A DNA stretch of 64,000 bases from Roseovarius sp. Its GTDB lineage: Bacteria; Pseudomonadota; Alphaproteobacteria; Rhodobacterales; Rhodobacteraceae. Below are positions 20,519-30,870 of the stretch, one piece after another; position 1 is the first letter of the stretch, and each line of letters starts with the position of its first letter. The notes beneath the pieces were generated by a model that saw nothing but the letters and a program-made list of their open reading frames with translations, did not search any database and had not been told where the DNA came from. Both the position numbers and the translations under genes were made by a program. The DNA lies in the NCBI GenBank assembly GCA_014359765.1, contig JACIYT010000009.1, positions 39,605 to 103,604 of the forward strand. The letters run 5' to 3'.

Positions 20519-22636
20519 TCAATTGCCGAAAATGCTGCGCAATATGTTCTCGATCGGGTTGCCGCTCGCCACCGGCGCGCGGCGCGGCTGCGGGATCGGG
20601 GCCGGCGCGGGGCGCGGGGCCGGGCGCAGCATCGGCAGCGGCCGCGGCTCCAGCCCTTCGTGCACGCGCAGCATCGTCTCGCGCCAGATCTCTGCCGGAA
20701 GGCCGCCGCCCGTCACCCCCCTCAGCGGCGTGTTGTCGTCATAGCCCATCCAGACGCCCGCCACGTAATCGGCGGTGAAGCCCAGGAACCAGGCATCGCG
20801 CGCGGCCTGCGTGGTGCCGGTCTTGCCCGCCGCCTCGCGCCCCGGAAGTTTCGCGCGCCCGCCGGTCCCGGTCTCGATCACCTGCGCCATCATGTAGATC
20901 AGCTCGCGCGCGGCCTCTTCGCGGATCACCCGCTCGCCGATACCCGATTGGCGGGCCATGAGCGGCGTCTCCTCGCCCATCAGCCGCAATTCGGTGAGGC
21001 CGTAAGGCGTGACCGAGGAGCCGCCGTTGAGGATGCCGGCATAGGCGCCGGTCATCTCGATCAGCGTGCTTTCCGACGCCCCGAGCGCCAGCGCCGGGCC
21101 ATCGGCCAGATCGCTCTCGATGCCGAAATCCGAGGCCACCTTGCGCACGAGGTCGCGCCCGACGCTTTCGGAGACCTTGACCGCCGGGATGTTGAGCGAT
21201 TGCGCCAGCGCCTGGGTGAGGCTGACCCGGCCCTTGTAATCGCGGGTGTAATTTTCGGGGCACCAGCGACCCGAGCCGGGAATGTCGAGGCAATAGGGCT
21301 CGTCCACCACCACCGAATCGTGGCTGTGGCCCAGTTCGAGCGCGGTGGCATAGACGAAGGGCTTGAAGGCCGAGCCGGTCTGCCGGCGCGCCTGCGTGGC
21401 ACGGTTGAAGGCCCCGACCACCCGCGTCGCGCGCCCGCCCACCATCGCGCGCACCGCGCCATCGGCGCTCATCACCACGATCGCGGCCTGTGCCTTGGAT
21501 CCCTCGCTCACCTTCTCGGCAAAGACCTGCGCCAGCGCCTCTTCGGCGGCGCGCTGGAGCCGCTGGTCGAGCGTGGTGCGGATCACCACGTCCTCGGTGG
21601 TGTCGCGGGTGAGGAATTCCGGCCCCGTGGTCATCACCCAATCGGCGAAATAGCCGCCCGCGCGCCGCTCTGCCGCCTCCGACAGTTCTGCGGGATTGGC
21701 CAGCGCCACGGCGGCGTCGGTCTCGCTGAGATAGCCCTGCCGCCGCATCAGCCCGACCACGATCCGCGCGCGGTTCTGCGACCGCTCCAGGTTGGCGGTC
21801 GGTGCGAGGGTGGAGGGCGCGGTGAGCAGGCCCGCGATCATCGCCGCCTCGGCGGGGTTCAGATTGGCCGCGGATTTGCCGAAATAGCGCTGCGCGGCGG
21901 CCTCGGCCCCATAGGCCCCGGCCCCGAGATAGGCGCGGTTGAGATAGATCGTCAGGATCTGATCCTTGGTATATTTCGCCTCCATCGCCAGCGCATAGAG
22001 CGCCTCGCGCCCCTTGCGCAGGAGCGAGCTCTGCCGGCAATCGGCGACATAGGCGGCCTCGCTCTCCCATTTCGCCGGGTCGTATTCGCGCCCGAAGCAG
22101 AGCAGTTTCGCGGTCTGCTGCGTGATGGTCGAGCCGCCATTGCCCTGCAACGGCCCGCGCCCCTCGCGCAGGTTGATGCGGATGGCGCTGACGATGCCGA
22201 TGGGGTCGATGCCGGGATGCAGGTAGAAACGACGATCCTCGGTGGCGATGACGGCATTTCTGAGGTGCGGGCTGACCGTATCCGCCGTCACCACGCCGCC
22301 GAACTGATCGCCGCGCCAGGCAAAGACCGCGCCCTCGCGGTCGAGGATCGTGACCGAGCCGCGCGCGCGCCCGTCGATCAGCGCCTGATAGTCAGGCAGT
22401 CCGACATAGGTATAGGCCACCGCGAGGCCGGTCACGAGCACCACCACCGCCGTCACGCGCCAGCCGATGCCCCAGACGATCCGCCAGACAAAGCGCAGGA
22501 TCGCCCCGAAAAACCGCAGCAACGGATTGCGCGCGCGGCGCGGCCTGCGCGCGGGCTTGCGGCGCGCGGCGGGCTTGGCCGTCCTTGTGCGTTTCGGCGC
22601 CGCGAGTGGCGGCTTGCGTCGTCCCTGATTGCTCAT
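20519..22636 (-). CDS. Class A penicillin-binding protein (PBP1A family)
   Basis: 705 residues. A very basic cytoplasmic tail (1-40) and one membrane helix (about 58-78) precede the GT51 glycosyltransferase domain with catalytic A-T-E-D-R-R-F-Y and G-G-S-T-I-T-Q-Q. The transpeptidase domain has S-x2-K in T-G-S-A-F-K-P-F (about 422), S-L-N, and K605-T-G-T. The C-terminal tail is proline-rich. It polymerises and cross-links peptidoglycan in the periplasm. It converges on mlaC; the gap is 25 bp. Confidence 0.95.
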   Translation of the reverse strand: MSNQGRRKPPLAAPKRTRTAKPAARRKPARRPRRARNPLLRFFGAILRFVWRIVWGIGWRVTAVVVLVTGLAVAYTYVGLPDYQALIDGRARGSVTILDREGAVFAWRGDQFGGVVTADTVSPHLRNAVIATEDRRFYLHPGIDPIGIVSAIRINLREGRGPLQGNGGSTITQQTAKLLCFGREYDPAKWESEAAYVADCRQSSLLRKGREALYALAMEAKYTKDQILTIYLNRAYLGAGAYGAEAAAQRYFGKSAANLNPAEAAMIAGLLTAPSTLAPTANLERSQNRARIVVGLMRRQGYLSETDAAVALANPAELSEAAERRAGGYFADWVMTTGPEFLTRDTTEDVVIRTTLDQRLQRAAEEALAQVFAEKVSEGSKAQAAIVVMSADGAVRAMVGGRATRVVGAFNRATQARRQTGSAFKPFVYATALELGHSHDSVVVDEPYCLDIPGSGRWCPENYTRDYKGRVSLTQALAQSLNIPAVKVSESVGRDLVRKVASDFGIESDLADGPALALGASESTLIEMTGAYAGILNGGSSVTPYGLTELRLMGEETPLMARQSGIGERVIREEAARELIYMMAQVIETGTGGRAKLPGREAAGKTGTTQAARDAWFLGFTADYVAGVWMGYDDNTPLRGVTGGGLPAEIWRETMLRVHEGLEPRPLPMLRPAPRPAPAPIPQPRRAPVASGNPIENILRSIFGN

Positions 22637-22832
22637 TGCCCTGCCCGGCCCTGTTCTTCAGCCGCACTCTACCGTGCCACGCGCCGGATGTAGAGGCCCG
22701 TCGGCTGCGGCGCCGCTTTCGGAGATGCACAAATTTCCATCAAAATTCCGGAATTGCACGAATTATTTGCAGTCGCGCCGGAAATCCAGCCCCGGACCCC
22801 CGGCTTTCCCTTCCCCAAAACCCGCGCGCCGC

Positions 22833-22851
22833 CTTTGCTGCAACTGCAAAG
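22833..22851. promoter_or_regulatory. Palindrome in glnK leader
   Basis: CTTTGC-N7-GCAAAG, 38 bp before the glnK start codon, in a 253-bp intergenic region (22637-22889) that is AT-rich around 22720-22770. A second related-looking stretch, TTGCAC...TTTGCA, lies at about 22753-22770. Either could bind a nitrogen regulator or form a leader hairpin; neither matches a site I can name with confidence. Confidence 0.35.
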
Positions 22852-22889
22852 CGCATCGATCACGCGCGCCCAACGGGAAAGGGGAAGAC

Positions 22890-23228
22890 GTGAAACTCAT
22901 CATTGCAACGATCAAACCATTCAAGCTCGAAGAGGTCCGCGAGGCGCTCACCGGCATCGGCGTTCGCGGCATGATGGTCACCGAGATCAAGGGCTTCGGC
23001 GCACAATCCGGCCATACCGAGATCTATCGCGGGGCCGAATATGCCGTGAATTTCGTGCCCAAGGTCAAGCTCGAAGTGGCCGTGACCGAGCCCCTCGCCG
23101 AGCAGGTGGTCGAGACCATCGCGCGCGCCGCGCGCACCGGCAAGATCGGCGACGGCAAGATCTTCGTGCTCGACATCGAACAGGCCCTGCGCGTGCGCAC
23201 GGGCGACATCAACGACGACGCGCTCTGA
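22890..23228 (+). CDS. glnK: PII signal-transduction protein GlnK
   Basis: 112 residues, exact PII length. It starts with GTG (M-K-L-I-I-A-T-I-K-P) after GGGGAAG. The T-loop carries the uridylylation site Y51 in T-E-I-Y-R-G-A-E-Y; the B-loop T-G-K-I-G-D-G-K-I-F binds ATP/ADP. PII proteins sense 2-oxoglutarate and adenylate status and control GlnD/GlnE, NtrB and ammonium channels. Because amtB follows within 31 bp, this is the GlnK-type paralogue that gates AmtB. Confidence 0.97.
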   Translation: MKLIIATIKPFKLEEVREALTGIGVRGMMVTEIKGFGAQSGHTEIYRGAEYAVNFVPKVKLEVAVTEPLAEQVVETIARAARTGKIGDGKIFVLDIEQALRVRTGDINDDAL

Positions 23229-23259
23229 GCCGCGCAACCGAAAGCGAAAGGACAAGGAC

Positions 23260-24630
23260 ATGGACATGACCCTGAAAAGGACATCCGGCATCGCCGCGGC
23301 GGTCGCGCTTGCGCTCGCGCTTGTGCCTGCGGCGGGGTGGACGCAGGAGGCGGCAGCCGTGGCGGAGGTGGTCGAGACGGCCGCGGCCGCGCCCGAGATC
23401 ACCCCCTATATCTTTACCACGCTGCTGTTTCTCATCGGCGGTTTTCTGGTGTTCTGGATGGCGGCGGGCTTTGCCATGCTCGAGGCCGGGCTGGTGCGGT
23501 CCAAGAACGTCACCATGCAGTTGACCAAGAATATCGCGCTCTTTTCCATCGCCGCGATCATGTATTGGCTGATCGGGTTCAATCTGATGTATCCCGGCGA
23601 TGGCTGGTGGATCCCAGGCTGGATGGGGCCGTGGTTCTCCACCACCTCGCTCGAGCCGGTGGGGCTCGAGGCGGCGGCGGCGTCGCTCGATTATGCCTCG
23701 GTCGGCTCGGATTTCTTCTTTCAGCTGATGTTCTGCGCCACCACCGCCTCCATCGTGTCGGGCACGCTGGCCGAGCGGATCAAGCTCTGGCCGTTCCTGA
23801 TCTTCGTGGTGGTGCTGACCGGTGTGCTCTATCCCATCGAGGCCTCGTGGCAGTGGGGCGGCGGCTGGCTGTCGGAGATGGGCTTTGCCGATTTCGCGGG
23901 CTCGACGCTCGTGCACGCGGCGGGTGGTTTCGCGGCGCTGGCGGGCGCGCTCGTGCTCGGGCCGCGCATCGGCAAATATACCAAGGAGGGCAAGGTGGTC
24001 CCGATCCCCGGCTCGAACCTGGCGCTGGCCACGCTCGGCACCTTCATCCTGTGGCTCGGCTGGTTCGGCTTCAATGGCGGCTCGCAGCTGGCAATGGGCA
24101 CGGTGGGGGACGTCACCAACGTGAGCCGCATCTTCGCCAATACCAACATGGCCGCCGCTGCGGGTGCCGTGACCGCGCTCATCCTCACGCAGGTCATGTT
24201 CAGGAAGCCCGACCTGACCATGGTCCTCAATGGCGCGCTGGCGGGCCTCGTGTCGATCACCGCCGAACCGCTGGCGCCCTCGCTCTTCGGCGCGCTCTGG
24301 ATCGGGGCCGTGGGGGGCGTGATCGTGGTCTTCGCCGTGCCGATGCTCGACCGCATGAAGATCGACGATGTGGTGGGCGCGATCCCGGTGCACCTGATCG
24401 CGGGCATCTGGGGCACGCTGGCAGTGCCGTTCTACAATGCCGAGGCGAGCTTTGGCACGCAGATCGTGGGCATCGTGGCCATCGGCGGCTTTGTCTTCGT
24501 GGCCTCGATGGTGGTGTGGCTGGTGCTCAGGGCCATCATGGGCATCCGCGTGGGCGAGGAGGCGGAAATCAACGGGCTCGACATGGCCGAACTGGGCATG
24601 GAGGCCTATCCCGAATTCTCCAAGGGCTGA
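23260..24630 (+). CDS. amtB: Ammonium transporter AmtB
   Basis: 456 residues. A cleavable signal sequence (ending around A-G-W-T-Q) is followed by eleven membrane helices. Family motifs include [31 protein letters not shown], and the twin pore histidines in S-T-L-V-H-A-A-G-G and A-I-P-V-H-L-I-A-G. It conducts ammonium across the inner membrane and is blocked by GlnK. The Shine-Dalgarno AAAGGACAAGG is good. A strong terminator follows. Confidence 0.97.
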   Translation: MDMTLKRTSGIAAAVALALALVPAAGWTQEAAAVAEVVETAAAAPEITPYIFTTLLFLIGGFLVFWMAAGFAMLEAGLVRSKNVTMQLTKNIALFSIAAIMYWLIGFNLMYPGDGWWIPGWMGPWFSTTSLEPVGLEAAAASLDYASVGSDFFFQLMFCATTASIVSGTLAERIKLWPFLIFVVVLTGVLYPIEASWQWGGGWLSEMGFADFAGSTLVHAAGGFAALAGALVLGPRIGKYTKEGKVVPIPGSNLALATLGTFILWLGWFGFNGGSQLAMGTVGDVTNVSRIFANTNMAAAAGAVTALILTQVMFRKPDLTMVLNGALAGLVSITAEPLAPSLFGALWIGAVGGVIVVFAVPMLDRMKIDDVVGAIPVHLIAGIWGTLAVPFYNAEASFGTQIVGIVAIGGFVFVASMVVWLVLRAIMGIRVGEEAEINGLDMAELGMEAYPEFSKG

Positions 24631-24663
24631 TCCCTCTCCTCCCTGTCAGCCCGAAGAGACCGG

Positions 24664-24694
24664 CCCCGGGCGTTCGCGCCCGGGGTGTTTTTAT
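24664..24694 (+). terminator. Rho-independent terminator after amtB
   Basis: Nine-base-pair stem CCCCGGGCG / CGCCCGGGG with a TTCG loop, followed by TGTTTTTAT. It ends the glnK-amtB transcript 33 bp after the amtB stop and about 50 bp before mutL. Confidence 0.93.
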
Positions 24695-24742
24695 CGCCGC
24701 GCCGCTTTCAGAATCGCCCACGTTCGTGCTAGGTCTTGTTGC

Positions 24743-26572
24743 ATGAACACGCCCGCCCCCAAGATAAGCGCCGATCTGCCCCGCATCCGCCAGCTGGACG
24801 AGGCCGCGATCAACCGTATCGCCGCCGGTGAGGTGGTCGAGCGTCCGGCCTCTGCCGTCAAGGAACTGATGGAAAACGCGCTCGATGCCGGGGCAGGGCG
24901 CATCGAGATCACCATCGCCGATGGCGGCAAGACGCTGATCCGGGTTGCCGACGATGGCTGCGGCATCGCGCCTGAGGACCTGCCGCTCGCGCTCGCGCGT
25001 CACGCCACCTCCAAGATCGACGGCTCGGACCTGCTCGACATCCATTCCTTCGGCTTTCGCGGCGAGGCGCTGCCCTCGCTCGGCGCGGTCGGGCGGCTCA
25101 CCATCGCGTCGCGCGCGCCGGGGCGGGAGGGGGCGGAAATCAGCGTTTCCGGCGGTCAGCTGGGCGCAGTGAAACCCGCCGCGCGCGGCCCCGGCACCAC
25201 GGTCACGCTGCGCGATCTCTTCTACGCCACGCCCGCGCGGCTCAAGTTCCTGCGCTCCGAGCGCGCCGAGACGCAGGCGATTGCCGACACCGTGCGCCGC
25301 CTCGCCATGGCAGCACCGCGCGTCGCGGTGGTGCTGCGCGATGTGTCGGGCGGCGGCGAGGGGCGCGTGAGCTTTCGCGCCGAGGCCGAGACAGGCGATC
25401 TGTTCGACGCGCTCTCGGAGCGGCTCGCCCGGATCATGGGGCGCGAGTTCACCGACAACGCGCTCCGGATCGAGGCCGAGCGCGAGGGGCTGCACCTCTC
25501 GGGGCTGGCCGCGCTGCCCACCTATTCGCGCGGGGCTGCGGTCGCGCAATATCTCTTCGTCAACGGGCGGCCGGTGCGCGACCGGATGCTCACGGCCGCG
25601 CTGCGGGCGGGCTATCAGGACGTGCTCGCGCGCGACCGGCACCCGGCGGCGGCGCTCTTCATCGACTGCGACCCGCATCTCGTGGACGTGAACGTGCATC
25701 CCGCGAAATCCGAGGTGCGGTTCCGCGATCCGGGGCTGGCGCGCGGGCTGGTCGTCTCGGCGCTCAGGCACGCGCTGGCCGGGGCGGGGCATCGCGCCTC
25801 CTCGACCGTGGCCGGGGCGACGCTCGGCGCGTTCCGCGCGCCGGCCCATGCCCAGCCCTACCAGATGGACCGACCTTCGCCGCAGGCGCGCAACATCGCC
25901 TATCAGGCACAGGCCCCCGGCTTTGCCGAAATGGCCGATAGCTGGAGCGGGCGCATCGAAGCGGCCCCGCTGGCCGAGGAGACCCCGGCCACCGCTTTGC
26001 CACTTGGCGCGGCGCGCGCGCAGATCCACGAGAATTACATCATCGCCCAGACCGAAACCGGCATGGTCATCGTCGATCAGCACGCCGCGCATGAACGCCT
26101 CGTCTATGAGCGGCTCAAGGCGCAGGCCGAGGGCGGCATCGCCGCGCAGGCGCTGCTCATCCCCGAGATCGTGGACCTGCCCGAGACCGAATGCGCGCTG
26201 CTGCTGGAGCACGCCGGGGAGCTCGCCGCGCTCGGCCTCGGGATCGAGCCCTTCGGCGCGGGCAGCCTCGCCGTGCGCGAGACCCCGGCGATATTGGGCG
26301 AGGTCAACGCCGCGGCGCTTCTGCGTGACATCCTCGATGAGCTGCGCGCGGCCGGGGCGAGCGGCACGCTCAGGGCGCGCATCGACGCGGTGCTCTCGCG
26401 CATGGCCTGTCACGGCTCGGTCCGCTCGGGCCGCCGCATGTCGGGCGAGGAGATGAACGCGCTCCTGCGCGAGATGGAGCGCACGCCGCTGTCGGGCCAG
26501 TGCAACCACGGCCGCCCCACCTATGTGGAATTGCGGCTGGCCGATATCGAACGGCTGTTCGGGAGAAGCTGA
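24743..26572 (+). CDS. mutL: DNA mismatch repair protein MutL (endonuclease type)
   Basis: 609 residues. The GHKL ATPase motifs are all present: [29 protein letters not shown] and G-F-R-G-E-A-L. The C-terminal domain carries the nicking-endonuclease motif D-Q-H-A-x2-E-x4-E ([12 protein letters not shown]), then A-C-H-G-S-V-R-S-G and C-N-H-G-R-P-T. It should therefore be a MutH-independent MutL that nicks the new strand itself. The chosen ATG gives M-N-T-P-A-P just downstream of the amtB terminator. Confidence 0.97.
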   Translation: MNTPAPKISADLPRIRQLDEAAINRIAAGEVVERPASAVKELMENALDAGAGRIEITIADGGKTLIRVADDGCGIAPEDLPLALARHATSKIDGSDLLDIHSFGFRGEALPSLGAVGRLTIASRAPGREGAEISVSGGQLGAVKPAARGPGTTVTLRDLFYATPARLKFLRSERAETQAIADTVRRLAMAAPRVAVVLRDVSGGGEGRVSFRAEAETGDLFDALSERLARIMGREFTDNALRIEAEREGLHLSGLAALPTYSRGAAVAQYLFVNGRPVRDRMLTAALRAGYQDVLARDRHPAAALFIDCDPHLVDVNVHPAKSEVRFRDPGLARGLVVSALRHALAGAGHRASSTVAGATLGAFRAPAHAQPYQMDRPSPQARNIAYQAQAPGFAEMADSWSGRIEAAPLAEETPATALPLGAARAQIHENYIIAQTETGMVIVDQHAAHERLVYERLKAQAEGGIAAQALLIPEIVDLPETECALLLEHAGELAALGLGIEPFGAGSLAVRETPAILGEVNAAALLRDILDELRAAGASGTLRARIDAVLSRMACHGSVRSGRRMSGEEMNALLREMERTPLSGQCNHGRPTYVELRLADIERLFGRS

Positions 26573-26648
26573 GGGTGCGGGCATACCAGCGCAGCCACGG
26601 CACAAAGGCGCGCGCCCGTGCCGATATCCCCCGCCCGGCGGCCCCGCC

Positions 26649-26775
26649 GGGCAGCGCCTGCCTGCCCCCCGGCAGGCGCTTCAGACCGTCACGCCTGTTG
26701 CAACGCATCGCGGTCATTGACCGCATCAAAGCTGGCCGCGTCCGGCAGGAGCGCCCGCCCAGGCAGGCGCTGCCC
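26649..26775. repeat. GC-rich inverted-repeat element, copy B (127 bp)
   Basis: This lies in the 241-bp gap between mutL and rmuC. A 16-bp arm GGGCAGCGCCTGCCTG (26649-26664) is perfectly inverted at 26760-26775, with 95 bp between. The left arm also forms its own hairpin GCGCCTGCC/GGCAGGCGC (26655-26680), and TTGCAA follows at 26698-26703. Arm sequence and layout resemble the elements at 718-852 and 40198-40331. No gene is seen in this interval. Confidence 0.65.
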
Positions 26776-26813
26776 TCTGTGCCGGTTTCGCCGCGACCGC
26801 CGAGGGCGACACC

Positions 26814-27989
26814 ATGATCCAGATCGGCCCCTTTGCCCTCGACACCACCGATCCGATGACGCTTGGCGCGCTCATCGCTGCGGGGCTTGTCCTGCTCATC
26901 CTCGTCCTGCTGATCGCCGCGCTGCGCGCCGCCACGCGCTCGGCCCGTCTGGCAGAGCCGCTGGCGCAGCAGATGGCGCAGCTTGGCGCGCGCGTGCAGG
27001 GGCTGTCGGACGGGCAGCATCAGCTTGCCGGGGGGCTGACCCATGTCTCGGAGGCGCAGGCCGCGAGCCAGGCGCATATGCTGCGGCTGATGGAACAACG
27101 CCTCGCCGAAGTCACCAACCAGATGACCGAGAACCTCCAGGGCTCGGCCCGCCGCACGGCGCAATCCCTGGGCGAGTTGCAGCAGCGGCTGCAAACCATC
27201 GACAAGGCACAGGACAATATCACCAAGCTCTCGGGCGATGTGCTGTCGTTGCAGGATATCCTCAGCAACAAGCAGACGCGCGGGGCCTTTGGCGAGATCC
27301 AGTTGACCGATATCGTGACCAAGGCGCTGCCCTCGGACAGCTACACGTTGCAGGCGACGCTTTCCAACGGCAAGCGCGCCGATTGCCTCATCCACCTGCC
27401 CAATCCGCCGGGGCCGATCTGCATCGACAGCAAGTTCCCGCTCGAGGCCTATGAGGCGCTGCGCCGGGCCGCGACCGAGGCCGAGCTGACCGCCGCCGCG
27501 CGTCATCTGCGAAACGCGGTGCGCAAGCATATCAAGGACATATCCGAGAAATACATCCTCGACGGCGAGACCGCCGATGGCGCGCTGATGTTCCTGCCCT
27601 CCGAGGCGGTCTATGCCGAATTGCACGCCAATTTCGCGGAAGTGGTGCGCGAGGGGTTCGCCGCGCGGGTCTGGATCGTGTCGCCCACCACCTGCATGGC
27701 CACGCTCAACACCATGCGCGCGATCCTGAAAGACGCCCGGATGCGCGAACAGGCAGGCGCGATCCGGCGCGAACTGGCGCTGCTCTTTGCCGATGTGGAG
27801 CGGCTCGGCGCGCGGGTGGAAAATCTCGACCGGCATTTCCACCAGGCGGCCAGGGATATCTCGGAGATCAGGATTTCCGCCGACAAGGCGGGCCGCCGGG
27901 CGCGCCGTCTGGACAATTTCGATTTCGAGGAACTGGCCCCCGAGACCGAGGCGGCCCTGCCGCCGCTGGCCGAACCGAAGGCACAGTAG
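26814..27989 (+). CDS. rmuC: DNA recombination protein RmuC
   Basis: 391 residues. There is an N-terminal membrane helix (about 17-38), then a long helical and coiled-coil region (45-140), then the RmuC domain with G-A-F-G-E-I-Q-L, I-C-I-D-S-K-F-P-L-E-A-Y, I-S-E-K-Y-I-L, M-F-L-P-S-E-A-V-Y and I-V-S-P-T-T-C-M-A-T-L-N-T. The domain is PD-(D/E)xK-like. RmuC is linked to limiting inversion at short inverted repeats. Notably, such a repeat element lies immediately upstream. Confidence 0.94.
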   Translation: MIQIGPFALDTTDPMTLGALIAAGLVLLILVLLIAALRAATRSARLAEPLAQQMAQLGARVQGLSDGQHQLAGGLTHVSEAQAASQAHMLRLMEQRLAEVTNQMTENLQGSARRTAQSLGELQQRLQTIDKAQDNITKLSGDVLSLQDILSNKQTRGAFGEIQLTDIVTKALPSDSYTLQATLSNGKRADCLIHLPNPPGPICIDSKFPLEAYEALRRAATEAELTAAARHLRNAVRKHIKDISEKYILDGETADGALMFLPSEAVYAELHANFAEVVREGFAARVWIVSPTTCMATLNTMRAILKDARMREQAGAIRRELALLFADVERLGARVENLDRHFHQAARDISEIRISADKAGRRARRLDNFDFEELAPETEAALPPLAEPKAQ

Positions 27990-27998
27990 GGCACACCG

Positions 27999-29048
27999 TC
28001 AGAGCCGCAGACCGGTTTTCGCGTCGAAAGGGTGCAGCGCCTCGCGCGCAAGGCTGAACGCCAGCTGCGCCCCCTCCTGCACGTTTGGCACATGTGGCAG
28101 GCGGATCACGAACATATCGTCCAGCCCGTCGAATTTCACATGCAGGTGGCTTTCCGCGCCCGCCGGTTCGAGCAGCATCAGCCGCGCCTTCAGCGTGAGC
28201 CGCCCGTCGCTTGCGGGCGCAAGCGACATGTCCTCGGGGCGCAGACCGATCAGGTCGGCCCCGGCCGGCAGGTGCGCGAGCGCATCCGCCGCCACGACAC
28301 CGCGCAGCCAGCCCGCAGGCAGCATGTTCATCGCCGGAGAGCCGATGAAGCCCGCGACAAAGGTGGTGGCAGGCCGCGCATAGACCTCCATCGGGGTGCC
28401 GATCTGCTCGATCCGCCCGCCATCGAGCACCACCAGCCGGTCGGCCAGCGTCAGCGCCTCGAGCTGGTCATGGGTCACATAGAGCGAGGTGGTGCCAAGC
28501 CGCTTCTGCAATTGCCGGATTTCCACCCGCATCTGCACCCGCAGCTTGGCATCGAGGTTCGACAGCGGCTCGTCGAAGAGAAACGCCGCCGGTTCGCGCA
28601 CCAGTGCGCGCCCCATCGCCACCCGCTGCCGCTGCCCGCCCGAGAGCTGCCGGGGCTTGCGGTCGAGAAACGCGCCGATCTGCAACATCTCCGCCGCCTC
28701 GGTCACACGGCGGTCGATCTCGGCGCGCGCCATGCGGCGGTTCTTCAGGCCGTAGGCCAGATTGTTGTAAACGGTCATATGCGGGTAAAGCGCGTAGTTC
28801 TGGAACACCATGGCGATATCGCGCTCGGCCGGTTCCAGCCGGTTCACCACGCGGTCGCCGATGCGCAACGTGCCCTCGGTGATCGTCTCGAGCCCCGCCA
28901 CCATGCGCAGCAGCGTGGACTTGCCACAGCCCGAGGGGCCGACCAGCACGATCATCTCGCCATCGGCGATATCGAGGTTGACCCCGGTCACGGCGCGCAC
29001 GCCGCCGGCATAGACCTTGCCGAGGTTCTCCATGGTGATCGAGGCCAT
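27999..29048 (-). CDS. ugpC: Glycerol-3-phosphate importer ATPase UgpC
   Basis: 349 residues. The ATPase domain has Walker [10 protein letters not shown] (37-45), [10 protein letters not shown], signature L-S-G-G-Q-R-Q-R and Walker [12 protein letters not shown]. The C-terminal TOBE/regulatory domain has L-I-G-L-R-P-E-D-M. It is the last gene of ugpB-ugpA-ugpE-ugpC and powers uptake of sn-glycerol-3-phosphate and glycerophosphodiesters. Assignment to Ugp rather than another MalK-type system rests on the UgpB/UgpA/UgpE neighbours. Confidence 0.93.
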   Translation of the reverse strand: MASITMENLGKVYAGGVRAVTGVNLDIADGEMIVLVGPSGCGKSTLLRMVAGLETITEGTLRIGDRVVNRLEPAERDIAMVFQNYALYPHMTVYNNLAYGLKNRRMARAEIDRRVTEAAEMLQIGAFLDRKPRQLSGGQRQRVAMGRALVREPAAFLFDEPLSNLDAKLRVQMRVEIRQLQKRLGTTSLYVTHDQLEALTLADRLVVLDGGRIEQIGTPMEVYARPATTFVAGFIGSPAMNMLPAGWLRGVVAADALAHLPAGADLIGLRPEDMSLAPASDGRLTLKARLMLLEPAGAESHLHVKFDGLDDMFVIRLPHVPNVQEGAQLAFSLAREALHPFDAKTGLRL

Positions 29049-29051
29049 GCG

Positions 29052-29900
29052 TTATTTCTCCGTCTCGGTCAGCCCCTTCACGAAGAGGCGCTGCATGAAC
29101 AGGATGACGAGGATCGGCGGCAGCGCGGCAAGCACCACGGTCGCCATCACGAGATGCCACAGCGGCTCGCTGTCGCCGCCCGTCACCATGCGCTGAATCC
29201 CCATGACGATTGTATAGTATTCCGGGTCCGTGGTGATCAGCAGCGGCCACAGATACTGGTTCCAGCCATAGATGAACATGATCACGAACAGCGCCGCGAT
29301 ATTGGTGATCGACAGCGGCACGAGGATGTCACGAAAGAATTTCATCGGCCCCGCCCCATCGACGCGCGCGGCCTCCATCAATTCCTCCGGCACGGTCATG
29401 AAGAACTGACGGAACAGGAAGGTCGCCGTGGCGCTGGCAATGAGCGGGATCGAGAGGCCCGCGAAACTGTTGAGCATCTTCAGATCGGCCACCACCTGAA
29501 AGGTCGGCACGATGCGCACCTCGACCGGCAGCATCAGCGTCAGGAAGATCACCCAGAAAAAGAAGATGCGCAACGGAAAGCGGAAATAGACGATGGCAAA
29601 GGCCGACAGGAGCGAGATCGACAGCTTGCCGATGGTGATCGCCATGGCCATGACGAAACTGTTCCACAGCATCCCGCCGATGGGCGGTGTGCCGGCGCGC
29701 GACCGCCCCTCCACGATCACCGTGGTGTAATTCTCCAGCGCGTTCGGCCCCGGCAGGAGCGGCATCACCCCCCGCACGAAGGTCCCCGGCGGGTGGGTCG
29801 AGGCGATGATCGCCACATAGACCGGGAACACCACCACCGCGACCCCGAGGATCAGCACGAGATGGGCCAGCAGGTCGCCGATCCGGTTGTTCTCGACCAT
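29052..29900 (-). CDS. ugpE: Glycerol-3-phosphate importer permease UgpE
   Basis: 282 residues, six predicted membrane helices. The permease EAA motif is E-L-M-E-A-A-R-V-D-G-A-G-P-M-K-F-F-R-D-I-L-V-P-L, and Y-G-W-N-Q-Y-L-W-P-L-L-I-T follows. This sequence pattern is typical of UgpE (MalG-type). It lies 12 bp downstream of ugpA and 3 bp upstream of ugpC. Confidence 0.94.
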   Translation of the reverse strand: MVENNRIGDLLAHLVLILGVAVVVFPVYVAIIASTHPPGTFVRGVMPLLPGPNALENYTTVIVEGRSRAGTPPIGGMLWNSFVMAMAITIGKLSISLLSAFAIVYFRFPLRIFFFWVIFLTLMLPVEVRIVPTFQVVADLKMLNSFAGLSIPLIASATATFLFRQFFMTVPEELMEAARVDGAGPMKFFRDILVPLSITNIAALFVIMFIYGWNQYLWPLLITTDPEYYTIVMGIQRMVTGGDSEPLWHLVMATVVLAALPPILVILFMQRLFVKGLTETEK

Positions 29901-29912
29901 CGCAGCCCCCTT

Positions 29913-30797
29913 TCAGTAATTCACGCGCCGCTCGATATAGCGGAACTGGACCACGGTCAGCACCACGACGATCGCCATGAGGATCACCGATTGCGCCGCC
30001 GAGGAGCCGAGGTCGAGATTCACGAAGCCGTCGCGATAGACCTTGTAGACGAGAATGTTCGTGGCCTGGGCCGGGCCGCCCTCGGTGGTGGCATGGATCA
30101 CGCCGAACGTGTCGAACATGGCATAGACCACGTTGACCACCATCAGGAAGAAGGTGACCGGCGAGAGCAGCGGAAAGACGATGGTCCAGAACCGCTTGGT
30201 GCGGCTCGCCCCGTCGATCGCCGCCGCCTCGATGAGAGATTGCGGAATCGATTGCAGCCCGGCGAGGAAGAACAGGAAATTGTAGCTGATCTGTTTCCAT
30301 GCCGCGGCGATGATCACGAGCACCATCGCATCGGTGCCGCTCGAGCGGTGATTCCAGTCATGGCCCAGCCCCGCGAGGACATAGGGCGCGATCCCGATCG
30401 CCGGGTTGAAGATGAACCACCACAGCACCCCGGCGATGGCCGGGGCGACGGCGTAGGGCCAGACGAGAAGGGTGGTATAGGCATCGCGCGAGCGGATCAT
30501 GCGGTTGACCATGACCGCAAAGAGCAGCGCCAGCGACATCGACAGCAGCGTGGTGCCGAGGCTGAAGATCACGGTGACCTTGAGCGCGTTGAGATAGAGC
30601 GGATCGGCCAGCAGCCGCTCGAAATTGTCGAACCAGACGAAATCGGTGCGCAGCCCGAAGATGTCCTGCCGCAGGAACGACTGGCGGAGCGCCTGGCTCG
30701 CCGGCCAGATGAAGAACACGAGCGTCACCGCCACCTGCGGCGCCAGCAGCGCATAGGGCAGCCATGAGCCGGGAAAGGTCATGCGTTTGGTCTGCAT
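29913..30797 (-). CDS. ugpA: Glycerol-3-phosphate importer permease UgpA
   Basis: 294 residues with six membrane helices. Characteristic UgpA stretches are [24 protein letters not shown]-like helices and the EAA loop [18 protein letters not shown]. It forms the channel with UgpE. It is separated from ugpB by a 73-bp gap that holds a strong GC hairpin. Confidence 0.94.
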   Translation of the reverse strand: MQTKRMTFPGSWLPYALLAPQVAVTLVFFIWPASQALRQSFLRQDIFGLRTDFVWFDNFERLLADPLYLNALKVTVIFSLGTTLLSMSLALLFAVMVNRMIRSRDAYTTLLVWPYAVAPAIAGVLWWFIFNPAIGIAPYVLAGLGHDWNHRSSGTDAMVLVIIAAAWKQISYNFLFFLAGLQSIPQSLIEAAAIDGASRTKRFWTIVFPLLSPVTFFLMVVNVVYAMFDTFGVIHATTEGGPAQATNILVYKVYRDGFVNLDLGSSAAQSVILMAIVVVLTVVQFRYIERRVNY

Positions 30798-30826
30798 CGG
30801 CGCGGATCCGTTTCAACGAAAGAGCC

Positions 30827-30852
30827 GCGCCCCCGACAGGAACCGGGGGCGC
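30827..30852 (-). terminator. Intercistronic hairpin between ugpB and ugpA
   Basis: A perfect 9-bp stem GCGCCCCCG / CGGGGGCGC with an 8-base loop, placed 18 bp after the ugpB stop. On the minus strand it is followed by CTCTTTCGTT, a poor U tract. It is best read as an attenuator or mRNA-stabilising hairpin that raises binding-protein levels over permease, as in many ABC operons, rather than a full terminator. Confidence 0.65.
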
Positions 30853-30870
30853 GGGCAGGGTCGGCCGGGC

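Noticed and set aside
22745..22775. Possible sigma-54 promoter before glnK (TTGCAC...TTTGCA)
   Set aside because: The spacing between the GG/GC elements is about two bases too long and the first G of the -24 is missing. Nitrogen promoters in Rhodobacter relatives can also use housekeeping sigma.
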